Below are positions 15,935-24,320 of a DNA stretch of 35,142 bases, piece by piece. The stretch covers positions 1 through 35,142 of the forward strand of contig JABHIE010000011.1 of NCBI GenBank assembly GCA_018671175.1, given 5' to 3'. Below the pieces are notes generated by a model. It made no database searches. It saw nothing but the letters and a program-made list of their open reading frames with translations, and was not told where the DNA came from. The position numbers and the translations under genes were made by a program. This DNA comes from Planctomycetota bacterium. Lineage in GTDB: Bacteria > Planctomycetota > UBA1135. How positions within the stretch are numbered: position 1 is the first letter of the stretch; the number at the start of each line of letters is the position of its first letter.

Positions 15935-17035
15935 ATGATTCTCCTCCTCGAAGACGAGCTCACTCCAGACCGCCGCAAGACGGTCATGGATGGCATCTCG
16001 TCATGGGCCGAATCGCGCTGCGTCACGGTAAAAATGGCCGGCCCAAGCATGATTCATACTCTGCAAGTCGTGCTACACAAAGGCCTTGCGCAAGACGCGC
16101 TTGCTGACGAGGCGCGCGCACTTGATGGCGTCCGTGCGGTGCTTACGCCAGACCGGCCTTGCTTCCGGGTGTCTCTGCAAGACCACGATTCGACAGTCAT
16201 CAAGCTCGGCGAGGGCATTTTTGGTGGCTCGCACGCTGCGGCTATCGCGGGCCCATGCTCCGTCGAAGATTTCGATTCGCTCATAACTCTCGCCCACAAG
16301 CTCAAAAAAGCGGGCGCTACGGCTCTGCGAGGGGGGGCTTTTAAGCCGCGCACCTCGCCTTACAATTTTCAGGGTTTGGGGCAAAAAGGCCTCGAAATTC
16401 TCGATGCCGTCCGCCGCGAATCGGGCCTGCCAGTGGTCACCGAAGTCATGGATACCCGCGATATTGGTCTCGTCGCACAGCATGCTGATTGCCTGCAAAT
16501 TGGCTCGCGCAACATGATGAATTACAGCCTCCTCAAAGAGGCTGGTCGCGCCGGAATGCCCGTTTTGCTCAAGCGCGGCATGAGCGCCACCCTCGAAGAA
16601 TTCGTTTTGGCCGCTGAGTATCTAGCCGACGGCGGATGCACCGAGATTTTGCTCTGCGAGCGCGGCCTGCGTCATTTCGACCCTGCTATGCGCAATTTGC
16701 TCGATCTTTCCGCCGTGCCCGCGTTGAAAGAACGCACGCATTTGCCTGTCGTCGTCGATCCATCCCACGGCACAGGGCGCGCTAGCTTGGTTCCATCCAT
16801 GATGGCCGCCGCCGCAGCTGCGGGTGCCGATGGTTTCCTGGTCGAGGTTCACCCTCAGCCCGCCGAGTCGATTTCCGATGCGGGGCAGGCCCTTTCGCTT
16901 GACGAGTTCGAAACCGCCTTACACTCCACAAGCGCGGTATTAACTGCGATGGGCCGCACACTAAGCGTTGGCGCAGGGTCAAAACCCGTCATGGCGTCCA
17001 ACCAACCCAACGCAAGCGAGGCCCTTTCCTCATGA
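15935..17035 (+). CDS. aroF: 3-deoxy-7-phosphoheptulonate synthase, class I-beta (AroF type)
   Basis: The 366-residue enzyme condenses phosphoenolpyruvate with erythrose 4-phosphate, the first step of the shikimate pathway. An N-terminal ferredoxin-like/ACT-like regulatory segment (about 1-80) precedes the TIM barrel. Barrel landmarks are AGPCSVE with metal ligand Cys108, RGGAFKPRTSPYNFQG (132-147), GSRNMMNY, LLKRG, LCERGLRHFD and VVDPSHGTG. The N-terminal extension is typical of the I-beta type and often mediates feedback control. The last 25 residues are not conserved in the family. Its TGA overlaps the tpiA ATG (ATGA), so the two are probably translationally coupled. Confidence 0.95.
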   Translation: MILLLEDELTPDRRKTVMDGISSWAESRCVTVKMAGPSMIHTLQVVLHKGLAQDALADEARALDGVRAVLTPDRPCFRVSLQDHDSTVIKLGEGIFGGSHAAAIAGPCSVEDFDSLITLAHKLKKAGATALRGGAFKPRTSPYNFQGLGQKGLEILDAVRRESGLPVVTEVMDTRDIGLVAQHADCLQIGSRNMMNYSLLKEAGRAGMPVLLKRGMSATLEEFVLAAEYLADGGCTEILLCERGLRHFDPAMRNLLDLSAVPALKERTHLPVVVDPSHGTGRASLVPSMMAAAAAAGADGFLVEVHPQPAESISDAGQALSLDEFETALHSTSAVLTAMGRTLSVGAGSKPVMASNQPNASEALSS

Positions 17036-17793
17036 CCCAACGCCCAACCGTCATCGCTGGCAACTGGAAGATGCACTTCACCAAGCGCACGGCCTCGCGC
17101 CTTGCTCGTGAAGTCGTCGCAATGCACAACGCGCATCCACAAAGCGAGTGCATTGTTTTCCCCACATTTGTCCATCTTGAGCATGTCCGCCGCAATCTAA
17201 AAAATTCTGGCGTGGTTCTCGGTGCGCAAAACTGCCACGAAGCCAAAACGGGCGCATGCACGGGCGAAATCAGCCCCTACATGCTGCGAGACATGGGCGC
17301 GGAAGTCGTCCTTGTCGGCCATAGTGAGCGTCGCCATGATTTTGGCGAAAGCAATGAGCGGCTTGCTAAAAAGCTTAAAACTGCGCTTCGAGCCAAGCTT
17401 GATGTCATCCTTTGCATCGGCGAAACGCAGGCTGAGCGCGAATCTGGCGATACTTTTGTCGTCCTTGCTCGCCAGATGGCTGCCCTAAAGGGTGTCAAGG
17501 CCGAGCTTGCCCCGCGCATTCGCATTGCTTATGAGCCTGTTTGGGCCATCGGCACTGGCCTGACCGCCACCCCTGAAATTGCCCAAGAGGCACACGCTGA
17601 AACGCGTCGGCTGATTGCCGAGCATTTCGGCCCCGACGCCGCCGCAACCATGCCGATTCTTTACGGTGGTAGCGTCAAACCCGCCAATGTCACCGAATTG
17701 CTTGCGCAGCCCGATATTGACGGCGCGCTGGTCGGCGGCGCTTCCCTGACCATCGAAAACTTCGGGCCGCTGCTTTCTGCGGCTCCTAAATAA
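17032..17793 (+). CDS. tpiA: Triosephosphate isomerase
   Basis: The 253-residue TIM barrel interconverts dihydroxyacetone phosphate and glyceraldehyde 3-phosphate. Catalytic residues are Asn11 and Lys13 (AGNWKMH), His97 (LVGHSERR) and Glu168 (AYEPVWAIGTG). The phosphate loops YGGSVKPAN and VGGASL are present. Length is normal. It starts inside the aroF stop (ATGA overlap) and is followed 15 nt later by secG, an arrangement seen in several bacterial phyla. Confidence 0.97.
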   Translation: MTQRPTVIAGNWKMHFTKRTASRLAREVVAMHNAHPQSECIVFPTFVHLEHVRRNLKNSGVVLGAQNCHEAKTGACTGEISPYMLRDMGAEVVLVGHSERRHDFGESNERLAKKLKTALRAKLDVILCIGETQAERESGDTFVVLARQMAALKGVKAELAPRIRIAYEPVWAIGTGLTATPEIAQEAHAETRRLIAEHFGPDAAATMPILYGGSVKPANVTELLAQPDIDGALVGGASLTIENFGPLLSAAPK

Positions 17794-17808
17794 CGCAGCA
17801 CTAAGCTC

Positions 17809-18138
17809 ATGATCGAGTTCCTCCTTTACACACTTTTCTTCCTTTCCGCGCTTCTCCTTGTTCTTGTGATTCTTTTGCAAGAAGGCAAGGGCGGCGGCCT
17901 TTCTGACGCCTTTGGTGGCGGTGGAGCCCAAACTTTTGGCGTACGCTCAGGCGGCATCAACAAGTTCACCTTCACGCTGTTTGCTGTTTTCATCATGTCA
18001 GCGATGGCTCTGCACTGGACGGGCGGCGACTTAGATTCTGGCTCCGTGATGTCGACTGACCCAGCGGCTAATGCACCAGGCACCGCTCCGATTTCTGCGC
18101 CTGCCGTGCCAGCTCCCGTAGTTCCAGCTAGCAATTAA
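17809..18138 (+). CDS. secG: Preprotein translocase subunit SecG
   Basis: The 109-residue inner-membrane protein supports SecYEG-dependent export. It has the two expected membrane spans (about 4-24 and 52-70). Between them is the conserved cytoplasmic loop LVLVILLQEGKGGGLSDAFGGGGAQTFG. The C-terminus (about 80-109) is a Pro/Ala-rich tail (PGTAPISAPAVPAPVVPAS) with no counterpart in E. coli SecG. The tail is low complexity and may be a flexible periplasmic or linker region. Confidence 0.93.
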   Translation: MIEFLLYTLFFLSALLLVLVILLQEGKGGGLSDAFGGGGAQTFGVRSGGINKFTFTLFAVFIMSAMALHWTGGDLDSGSVMSTDPAANAPGTAPISAPAVPAPVVPASN

Positions 18139-18144
18139 CTAGCC

Positions 18145-18786
18145 ATGAGTCTCGCGTCAGCCGAGCCAATGATGACCGTCAATCAACAAGCCGAGCGCAC
18201 ACTTGAGTTGCTGCGTGCTTCAGATGCTTTGCTCGAGGGGCATTTTTTGCTTTCATCTGGCCGGCACGCAGGGCGCTACATTCAGTGCGCGCGTTTGCTG
18301 CAATATCCAGAGCGCGCCGCCGAGGCTTGCTCGATGTTGGCGGCCCGCATTCGTGAAACGGCAGCTTTTGATGTCGTCGTCGGCCCTGCGATGGGTGCGG
18401 TCACGATGGGCTATGAGCTCGCGCGGGCCATGGGCACGCGCGGTTTATTTGCTGAGCGTGTGCAGGGTGGTTTTGCTTTGCGCCGCGGTTTTGAGATTCA
18501 ACCAGGCGAGCGAGTTCTGGTTGCCGAAGATGTCGTAACCACGGGCAAGAGCGTCAAAGAAGTACTCGTCATGCTGACCGAAATGGGCGTGACCGACATG
18601 GCTGTCGCTTCTTTGGTGAATCGCTCTGGTGTTGATAACCCCTTCGCTGATTTTGGCGAAAATGGCGTGCCTTATTTCAGTTTAGTGCCGCTCGATGTGC
18701 CAAATTGGTCGGCTGACGAGTGCCCTCTTTGCACAGATGATTCCCAAGGGCCGGCAATTAAGCCAGGCAGTCGACCCGGGCTTTAA
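18145..18786 (+). CDS. pyrE: Orotate phosphoribosyltransferase
   Basis: The 213-residue enzyme joins orotate to PRPP to make OMP in pyrimidine synthesis. The PRPP-binding motif VLVAEDVVTTGKSVKE (about 128-143) is exact for the family. The N-terminal GHFLLSSGRHAGRYIQC and VVGPAMGAVTMGYELAR are also typical. The ATG at 18145 lies 6 nt after secG. Two further in-frame ATGs at 18169 and 18172 would remove eight or nine nonconserved residues and are equally possible. A C-terminal ECPLC motif, found in many longer bacterial PyrE proteins, is present near residue 193. Confidence 0.94.
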   Translation: MSLASAEPMMTVNQQAERTLELLRASDALLEGHFLLSSGRHAGRYIQCARLLQYPERAAEACSMLAARIRETAAFDVVVGPAMGAVTMGYELARAMGTRGLFAERVQGGFALRRGFEIQPGERVLVAEDVVTTGKSVKEVLVMLTEMGVTDMAVASLVNRSGVDNPFADFGENGVPYFSLVPLDVPNWSADECPLCTDDSQGPAIKPGSRPGL

Positions 18787-18832
18787 AGGCCTCTGCCGGT
18801 GCGCAATCGCGATTTGATTGAGATTTCATAAA

Positions 18833-19720
18833 ATGACTTTACGCAGTATGACCGGTTTTGGGCGTGGTAGCACAACCAATAAACATGCCTCAGTCGAGGT
18901 CGAGATTCGATCCGTTAACGGCAAGGGCTTGTCACTAAAAATGCGCCTGCCCAACGACCGCATGGAGCTTGAGCCAAAGCTCGACACCCTCGTGCGCAAG
19001 CAGATTGAGCGCGGAAGTCTTCAGAGCCAGATCAAAATTCGTCGCTTGACTCATGTCGCTGCAGCACTTGACCATGATGTCCTCAAACGATATTTGACTG
19101 AGTGGCGCGCCCTTGAGGTTGAGCTGGGTTTGGCGCAACGCGACCCCGATTTGTCACAGCTCTTGGCTTTGCCGGGCGCGTATGAAGCGGCGCAAGAAAA
19201 ACCGGTGGTTACCCGGGCAATCGCATCCGCAACGCTGGCTGCTTTTGATGAAGCGGTTTCGCAGCTTGTCGGCGCGCGCCAAAAAGAGGGCAAGCGTCTC
19301 GCGAAAGAGTTGCTCCGTTTGGTGAGTCGCATCGACCGCCTACGGAAGTCGATTGAGAAGTATCTCCCTCAATCTCGCAAGGCTGCGGCTGCGCGGCTCG
19401 AAGAGCGTGTAACGAGTGCTTTAAATGCGGCCGGAAAAGATCGTGGCGATTTAGATTTATCACGCGAGCTGGTCGCCTTGGCTGAGCGAGCTGATGTCCA
19501 AGAAGAGATAGCTCGTCTTGAAATTCATGCTGAGCGTTTGCGCAATACCATTCAGGCGGGTGGGCCTTGTGGCCGCGAGATTGAATTTATGATTCAAGAA
19601 TGCCATCGCGAAGTGACGACTCTCGGCAATAAATCCTCAGACAGTAAATTGAGCGAATTCGTTGTTGCGCTCAAGATGGTCGTCCAGCAACTTAAAGAAC
19701 AAGTCGCAAATGTCGAATAA
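18833..19720 (+). CDS. yicC: YicC/YloC-family endoribonuclease
   Basis: The 295-residue protein begins MTLRSMTGFGRG, the diagnostic start of the YicC family. It ends with the conserved C-terminal block RLRNTIQAGGPCGREIEFMIQECHREVTTLGNKSSD. Members are RNA endonucleases linked to RNA turnover and stationary-phase survival. The ATG at 18833 is chosen over a TTG at 18818, which would add five residues ahead of the family N-terminus. The usual linkage to gmk is kept: the stop overlaps the gmk start by 11 nt. Confidence 0.93.
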   Translation: MTLRSMTGFGRGSTTNKHASVEVEIRSVNGKGLSLKMRLPNDRMELEPKLDTLVRKQIERGSLQSQIKIRRLTHVAAALDHDVLKRYLTEWRALEVELGLAQRDPDLSQLLALPGAYEAAQEKPVVTRAIASATLAAFDEAVSQLVGARQKEGKRLAKELLRLVSRIDRLRKSIEKYLPQSRKAAAARLEERVTSALNAAGKDRGDLDLSRELVALAERADVQEEIARLEIHAERLRNTIQAGGPCGREIEFMIQECHREVTTLGNKSSDSKLSEFVVALKMVVQQLKEQVANVE

Positions 19721-20273
19721 GCGAGGCCGCATGTTGATTGTTTCGGGGCCGACCGCCTCAGGCAAATCTACGCTTTGGCGGCGCCTTGTTTTGCATGAGC
19801 AAGTTACATTTTCGGTTTCGGCGACTACGCGGCAAATGCGACGCGGCGAGGTTGATGGCCGAGATTACCAATTTTTGGCAAAAGACAAATTCGAGCAACT
19901 CGTGGCAGATGGCGCTTTCCTTGAATACGCCGAGGTTCATGGCTGCTACTACGGCACCTTGCGTGAAAATGTCGAGTCGGCAATTGATGCTGGGCTAGAT
20001 ATCGTCCTTGAAATCGATGTCGAGGGCGCGCGGCAATTGCGTGAATGTGATTTGCCGCAGGTGAGTCTGTTTGTAAACCCACCGAGCCTTGAGGTCTTAG
20101 CCCAACGCCTGCGCGACCGCGGCACCGAAACCGAAGAGCAGATGGCGCGGCGGCTGAGTGTCGTCGAGCGCGAGATGGCTTGTGCGAATCAATATGACCA
20201 TGTGGTGGTCAACAATGACCTTGAGCAAATGATTGCCGAGGTGGGTGACATTTTGGAGATACAAATTCCATGA
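19710..20273 (+). CDS. gmk: Guanylate kinase
   Basis: The 187-residue enzyme phosphorylates GMP to GDP. The P-loop reads GPTASGKST, where GPSGVGKGT/GPSGAGKST is usual. The GMP-binding signature SATTRQMRRGEVDGRDYQFL and the later YAEVHGCYYGT are clear. The ATG at 19710 gives MSNKRGRMLIVSGP. A second ATG at 19731 has a GAGG ribosome site 5 nt upstream and would remove seven residues, so either could be used. The coaC ATG overlaps its stop as ATGA. In many bacteria rpoZ sits between gmk and coaBC; it is absent here. Confidence 0.95.
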   Translation: MSNKRGRMLIVSGPTASGKSTLWRRLVLHEQVTFSVSATTRQMRRGEVDGRDYQFLAKDKFEQLVADGAFLEYAEVHGCYYGTLRENVESAIDAGLDIVLEIDVEGARQLRECDLPQVSLFVNPPSLEVLAQRLRDRGTETEEQMARRLSVVEREMACANQYDHVVVNNDLEQMIAEVGDILEIQIP

Positions 20274-20806
20274 GCAAAATTTTACTTGGGGTTACGGGTT
20301 CGGCGGCATGCTTCAAAGCGGTTGCCATTGCATCTGCATTGACAAAATTAGGGCACGAGGTGCAAGTGGTTTTGACGCCCGCTGCCGCGCGCTTTGTGAC
20401 GCCACTTCAGTTCTCTTGCGTAACCGGAATTCGCGCACTCGACGACGAGTGGGCGGGCGCGGATCCAGCAGGCATGGATCACATTTCTCTTGCTCGGTGG
20501 GCTGATGCATTAATCATCGCGCCCGCAACGGCCGACACAATCGGTTGGCTTGCTCACGGCATGGCCCCGGGTTTGCTTGGCTCGCTTGCACTTGCCTTTA
20601 GCACGACTGGCCCACGCGCGGTCGCTCCCGCCATGAACCCGCAAATGTGGTCAAATCCATCAGTAGAGCGCAACATAGAGCAATTAGCTTCCGACGGGTG
20701 GCAGATCTTCGGCCCAGCCCAAGGCGATACAGCTTGTGGCGAAACGGGCCCAGGTCGCTTTCTTGAGGCTGACGAAGTCGTTACTCTCGCTTTGTCTCTG
20801 CTATGA
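20270..20806 (+). CDS. coaC: Phosphopantothenoylcysteine decarboxylase (separate CoaC)
   Basis: The 178-residue HFCD-family flavoprotein decarboxylates phosphopantothenoylcysteine in coenzyme A synthesis. Visible marks are the FMN-binding start ILLGVTGSAACFKA, the catalytic His in MDHISLARWADALIIAPATADT, the PXMNXXMW motif (APAMNPQMW) and the active-site Cys in GDTACGETGPGRF. In most bacteria this domain is fused to the ligase CoaB. Here the ligase is a separate gene that starts inside this stop codon (ATGA overlap). The product itself is complete for a single-domain CoaC. Confidence 0.93.
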   Translation: MSKILLGVTGSAACFKAVAIASALTKLGHEVQVVLTPAAARFVTPLQFSCVTGIRALDDEWAGADPAGMDHISLARWADALIIAPATADTIGWLAHGMAPGLLGSLALAFSTTGPRAVAPAMNPQMWSNPSVERNIEQLASDGWQIFGPAQGDTACGETGPGRFLEADEVVTLALSLL

Positions 20807-21438
20807 GAGTCTTAGTCACCGCGGGGCCAACGCGCGAAGCCATCGACCCCGTGCGTTTTTTAGGAAACCGCTCAAGCGGTTTGATGGGTGCCGAATTGAC
20901 TCGCGCATTGCTCGTCGCTGGGCACGATGTCGTCCTTGTGCACGGGCCTCTTTCTGTAGAACTTCCGCAGAGTGATGGCGCGAGCCTGATTACGGTTGCG
21001 GTCGAAAGCGCACTTGAGATGCTGGCCTCGTGTCAGCAACATTGGCCGTCATGTGATGCGCTATTTGCTGTTGCTGCCGTTGCCGATTACCGCCCCGCTC
21101 AGGTTGCTGCGCAAAAGCTGAAACGATCTGCTGATCATGAGATGACACTTCAGCTAGTGCCGAACCCAGACATCGTGGCGACCTTGGCTCAAGAAAAAGG
21201 GCATCGACTGGTTTTAGGGTTTGCGCTAGAAACGACAGATGCTGAAACCCGGCTAGCAGAGGCTCGTCGAAAAAAAGCGGCAAAAAATCTAGATTGGGTG
21301 GTCGCCAATGGCGCCGAAGCTCAAGGTGCAACGGAATCAGAAGTTTCGCTCATTGGCCCAGATGATTCAGTCACGACGCTTGGGCCGTTGGCAAAAAACA
21401 CTTTGGCGCGCGAAATTGTGAGCCTTATTTTTGCTTAG
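20803..21438 (+). CDS. coaB: Phosphopantothenate-cysteine ligase (separate CoaB)
   Basis: The 211-residue protein corresponds to the C-terminal half of E. coli CoaBC and couples 4'-phosphopantothenate to cysteine. The N-terminal block VLVTAGPTREAIDPVRFLGNRSSGLMG is diagnostic. VAAVADYRP and QLVPNPDIVATL also match, and the Lys of QKLKR fits the ligase substrate loop. The NTP-type GFALET strand is kept. It overlaps coaC by 4 nt, so the two separate proteins are probably made in equal amounts. A 149-nt gap with RNA-like structure follows before ftsK. Confidence 0.93.
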   Translation: MRVLVTAGPTREAIDPVRFLGNRSSGLMGAELTRALLVAGHDVVLVHGPLSVELPQSDGASLITVAVESALEMLASCQQHWPSCDALFAVAAVADYRPAQVAAQKLKRSADHEMTLQLVPNPDIVATLAQEKGHRLVLGFALETTDAETRLAEARRKKAAKNLDWVVANGAEAQGATESEVSLIGPDDSVTTLGPLAKNTLAREIVSLIFA

Positions 21439-21463
21439 AGAGCGGTTAGTTTTAGGTCGGCTC

Positions 21464-21539
21464 ATCCCCTGACCACAAAACCTAGGGCAATCAGCGTAAA
21501 AACAGCGCAGGAGCCCTAAAAGTGGTCGCTATTGGGGAT
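21464..21539 (+). promoter_or_regulatory. Candidate structured RNA: three nested 6-bp stems between coaB and ftsK
   Basis: Three perfect 6-bp stems are nested in order. ATCCCC (21464-21469) pairs with GGGGAT (21534-21539). GACCAC (21471-21476) pairs with GTGGTC (21522-21527). TAGGGC (21483-21488) pairs with GCCCTA (21513-21518). Unpaired A-rich joints separate them, and the 24-nt apical part can add GCG/CGC. I recognise no known RNA family. Similar sense could apply to the minus strand, since the stems are symmetric. Function is unknown; a cis-acting leader element of ftsK is the simplest reading. Confidence 0.5.
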
Positions 21540-21568
21540 TTCGCTTTTGAATTCCCACACCCTTTTTT
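21532..21568 (+). terminator. Alternative terminator-like hairpin upstream of ftsK
   Basis: Bases around 21534-21542 can pair with GAATTCCC (21549-21556) across a loop of about six nt, giving a stem of about eight pairs with one mismatch. It is followed after CACACC-type bases by six T residues (21563-21568). The left arm reuses GGGGAT, which also closes the multi-stem element just upstream, so the two folds exclude each other. The spacer before the T-run makes it a poor classical terminator. Confidence 0.35.
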
Positions 21569-21587
21569 CTACGATTAAGTTCACATC

Positions 21588-24320
21588 GTGCCCACAAAAT
21601 CTAAGAAAACTACCGCGAGCCGAAATAAGGCTGCGCAGAAAGCATCCAAGGCGAAAGCCAAGGCCAAAATTAAAGCTGCGGCTAAGTCAGCTAAGTCTCG
21701 AGCTCGAGCTTCGAAAACTCGTGCCAAGGCGGCAAAGGGTCGCAGCGCTGCCGTTTCGCGTGCTCGCAAGCGCACCTCAGCAGGCGACAATTTATCGTTT
21801 GCCGCTTTGGGCTTCAACACTGTTTTCGGTTCGCTCAAGGGGCTTATTCTTGGGGTGGCAGCTGGTCTAGCTTGGGTGGCGTCCCAAACCTGGAAACTGC
21901 TGCAAGGCGAAAACGCGCGCCAGCCACTCGGTATGGTTTTGTCGGCCATTTCCATTTTTACTTTCGTTGCGTTAATCGATTACGACGGCACAACCAACAT
22001 CTGCGGTCGCATTGGCAATAACCTCGCCGAACAGCTTCTCGTCCTCGTCGGGATGGGCGCGTTTTTGGCACCAGCCTTTGGCGTCTTTTGGGGTGTTGCG
22101 CGGTTGATGCGCGATGAGCCATCGGGCGCGGCGACGGTCAAACTTATCGGTGTTTTGATCTTGACTTTGACGGCGTCATTGTCTGCTCACGCCTTGGGCA
22201 ATGTTGAGCCGACCAATACCTTCCCATATGGTCAAGGCGGCTGGCTTGGCGAATTGCTTTACCCGCCACTCATGACATCGCTTGGCGGCTTTGGCGTGTC
22301 ATTGCTTTTGGTTTTACTTGGCGCCGTTTCCAGTTTGCTGGCGACCGAGTGGGCTTTTGTGCCGCTCTTCCAAGATTTGGTGCGAGGTGCGCGCGACAAG
22401 GCTCAGCCAGATTTGCCTTTAACGGCTCGCAAGCGCAGTTTGCGCGAGCAAGCAGCCGAAAGTCACGAGCGCACGGTTACGGGCTTTGACCGTTTTTGGT
22501 CCGTCATCAAGACAGTCTTTTCTTCTCACCATGCAAAAGATGATGCCGATATGCCCGTTACTCTTTCGGGCGAGCAGGCGGGCCTACCTTTTTCCAAGGA
22601 AGACGCCGCAAATGAAGAAACCGCCAAAGAGCGCCCTGAAATCGCCGTTGAGATGGCCGTCTCAGAGCCAGCCGAGCCAGCCGAGCCAGCCGTAACGCCA
22701 GACCCGGTCAAGCCGAGGCCCGAAATCAAGATCGAGCAACCTGGGCATGAGCTCACGCGGCCCGAAGTCGTCGCCGAACCCGCTGTCGTCATTGCTCAAG
22801 ACGCCGAGGTGGTCGAAGAGGGCCCACGCGCGCCGCAACCACAACCGGTGCTTGCCTCGTTGCCGCCCGAAAGCATTTTGGTCATCGGCAAAAAGCGTGA
22901 TCAAAGCAAATTAATGGAAGAAGTCAAAGAGCGCGGCAATCAATTGCAGAGCGTTTTCGAAGCCTTTGGTTTGCCCGCCAATGTCATCGGCGCCAAGCGC
23001 GGGCCAACGCTGACTTTGTTTGAGGTTCAACTCGACACGGGCATTTCTGTCAAAAAACTCAAATCGCAGCGCGACGACATTGCGGTTTCGCTTGGCGTCC
23101 AAGAGGGCGTTCGTATCGTTTACCCATTGCCAGGCAAAACGACGGTTGGCGTTGAGGTGCCTAATATTAATCGTGAAAATGTCACGCTCAACGATGTCTA
23201 TCAAGGTGTCGAAAAGCGTTGGTCTAAAATTAAATTGCCGGCCGTCCTTGGTCGCGGAACGCTTGGCGATGCCGCTGTCGAAGATTTAACCAAAATGCCG
23301 CACATGCTTATTGCGGGCACAACGGGCTCAGGTAAATCGGTTTGCGTCAACAGCATTTTGGTTTCGATGTTGATGACTCGTAAGCCAGATCAGCTGCGGC
23401 TTCTGCTTATCGACCCTAAGCAGGTTGAGTTGCAACTTTATCAAGACATCCCGCACTTGATGTGCCCTGTCGTGACAGATATGCGCCGCGCGGCATTTGT
23501 TTTGAATTGGGCGATGCGCGAGATGGACGAGCGTTTGCATGTTTTCCAAAAAGCAGGCGTACGCAATATTACGGATTACAATGATTTGGGCGTGCGCAAA
23601 TTAAAAGAGCGCGTTGGCGAGCAATACGACCCCGAAGATTTCCCGAAATCCATGCCCTATGTGGTGATTGTGATTGATGAGCTTGCTGACTTGATGATTC
23701 AGGCACGCAAAGAAGTAGAGATGGCGATTGCGCGTATTGCCGCTAAGGCGCGCGCGGCGGGTTTGCACATGTTGGTCGCGACGCAACGGCCTTCGACCGA
23801 TGTCGTGACGGGCTTGATTAAAACCAACATGCCGGTGCGGATGGCCTTCCGTGTTTCGTCGGGTATTGACAGCCGCGTGATTCTTGATGACAGCGGTGCT
23901 GAGGTTTTGCTCGGCAATGGCGACTTTTTGTACCGTCCTCCAGGCTCTGCAACATTGGTGCGCGGGCAAGGTTGCTTCGTAAGTGAAGACGAGGTCCGCG
24001 AAGTGTGCGACCACTTGCGCAAAAACGGCAAGCCCGAATATCTCGAAGAACTGGTCGCTGGCCCAGGTGCTGCTGGAGAAGGAGGCCCCGTTGACGACCC
24101 GCTCTTTGGCGATGCCGTTCGCATTGTTTTGAAATCGGGGCGTGGCTCAGCCTCGCTTTTGCAGCGCGCACTTTCTGTGGGCTACACCCGCGGAAGCCGC
24201 CTCGTTGACATCATGACTGAACAGGGCATTTTGGGGCCGCATGTCGGCTCAAAGGCCCGCGAAATTTTAATGACCGTCGAGCAATTCGAAGAAGCATTCC
24301 CTCAATATGCCGAAAAATAA
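21588..24320 (+). CDS. ftsK: DNA translocase FtsK
   Basis: The 910-residue protein pumps chromosomal DNA through the closing septum. It starts with GTG at 21588 and no upstream alternative fits. Residues 1-65 are extremely rich in Lys, Ala and Arg (KASKAKAKAKIKAAAKSAKS), like histone H1 tails. About four or five membrane spans follow (75-255), then an acidic Pro/Glu-rich linker (340-420). The motor has Walker A GTTGSGKS (577-584) and Walker B VIVIDELAD (about 693-701). A winged-helix gamma domain ends the protein (about 845-905; SASLLQRALSVGYTRGSRLVD). It overlaps rimO by 14 nt. Confidence 0.95.
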   Translation: MPTKSKKTTASRNKAAQKASKAKAKAKIKAAAKSAKSRARASKTRAKAAKGRSAAVSRARKRTSAGDNLSFAALGFNTVFGSLKGLILGVAAGLAWVASQTWKLLQGENARQPLGMVLSAISIFTFVALIDYDGTTNICGRIGNNLAEQLLVLVGMGAFLAPAFGVFWGVARLMRDEPSGAATVKLIGVLILTLTASLSAHALGNVEPTNTFPYGQGGWLGELLYPPLMTSLGGFGVSLLLVLLGAVSSLLATEWAFVPLFQDLVRGARDKAQPDLPLTARKRSLREQAAESHERTVTGFDRFWSVIKTVFSSHHAKDDADMPVTLSGEQAGLPFSKEDAANEETAKERPEIAVEMAVSEPAEPAEPAVTPDPVKPRPEIKIEQPGHELTRPEVVAEPAVVIAQDAEVVEEGPRAPQPQPVLASLPPESILVIGKKRDQSKLMEEVKERGNQLQSVFEAFGLPANVIGAKRGPTLTLFEVQLDTGISVKKLKSQRDDIAVSLGVQEGVRIVYPLPGKTTVGVEVPNINRENVTLNDVYQGVEKRWSKIKLPAVLGRGTLGDAAVEDLTKMPHMLIAGTTGSGKSVCVNSILVSMLMTRKPDQLRLLLIDPKQVELQLYQDIPHLMCPVVTDMRRAAFVLNWAMREMDERLHVFQKAGVRNITDYNDLGVRKLKERVGEQYDPEDFPKSMPYVVIVIDELADLMIQARKEVEMAIARIAAKARAAGLHMLVATQRPSTDVVTGLIKTNMPVRMAFRVSSGIDSRVILDDSGAEVLLGNGDFLYRPPGSATLVRGQGCFVSEDEVREVCDHLRKNGKPEYLEELVAGPGAAGEGGPVDDPLFGDAVRIVLKSGRGSASLLQRALSVGYTRGSRLVDIMTEQGILGPHVGSKAREILMTVEQFEEAFPQYAEK

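Noticed and set aside
21464-21539. Reading the coaB-ftsK element as an integron attC site
   Set aside because: The expected RYYYAAC and GTTRRRY core sites are missing at its ends and no integrase or cassette is nearby.
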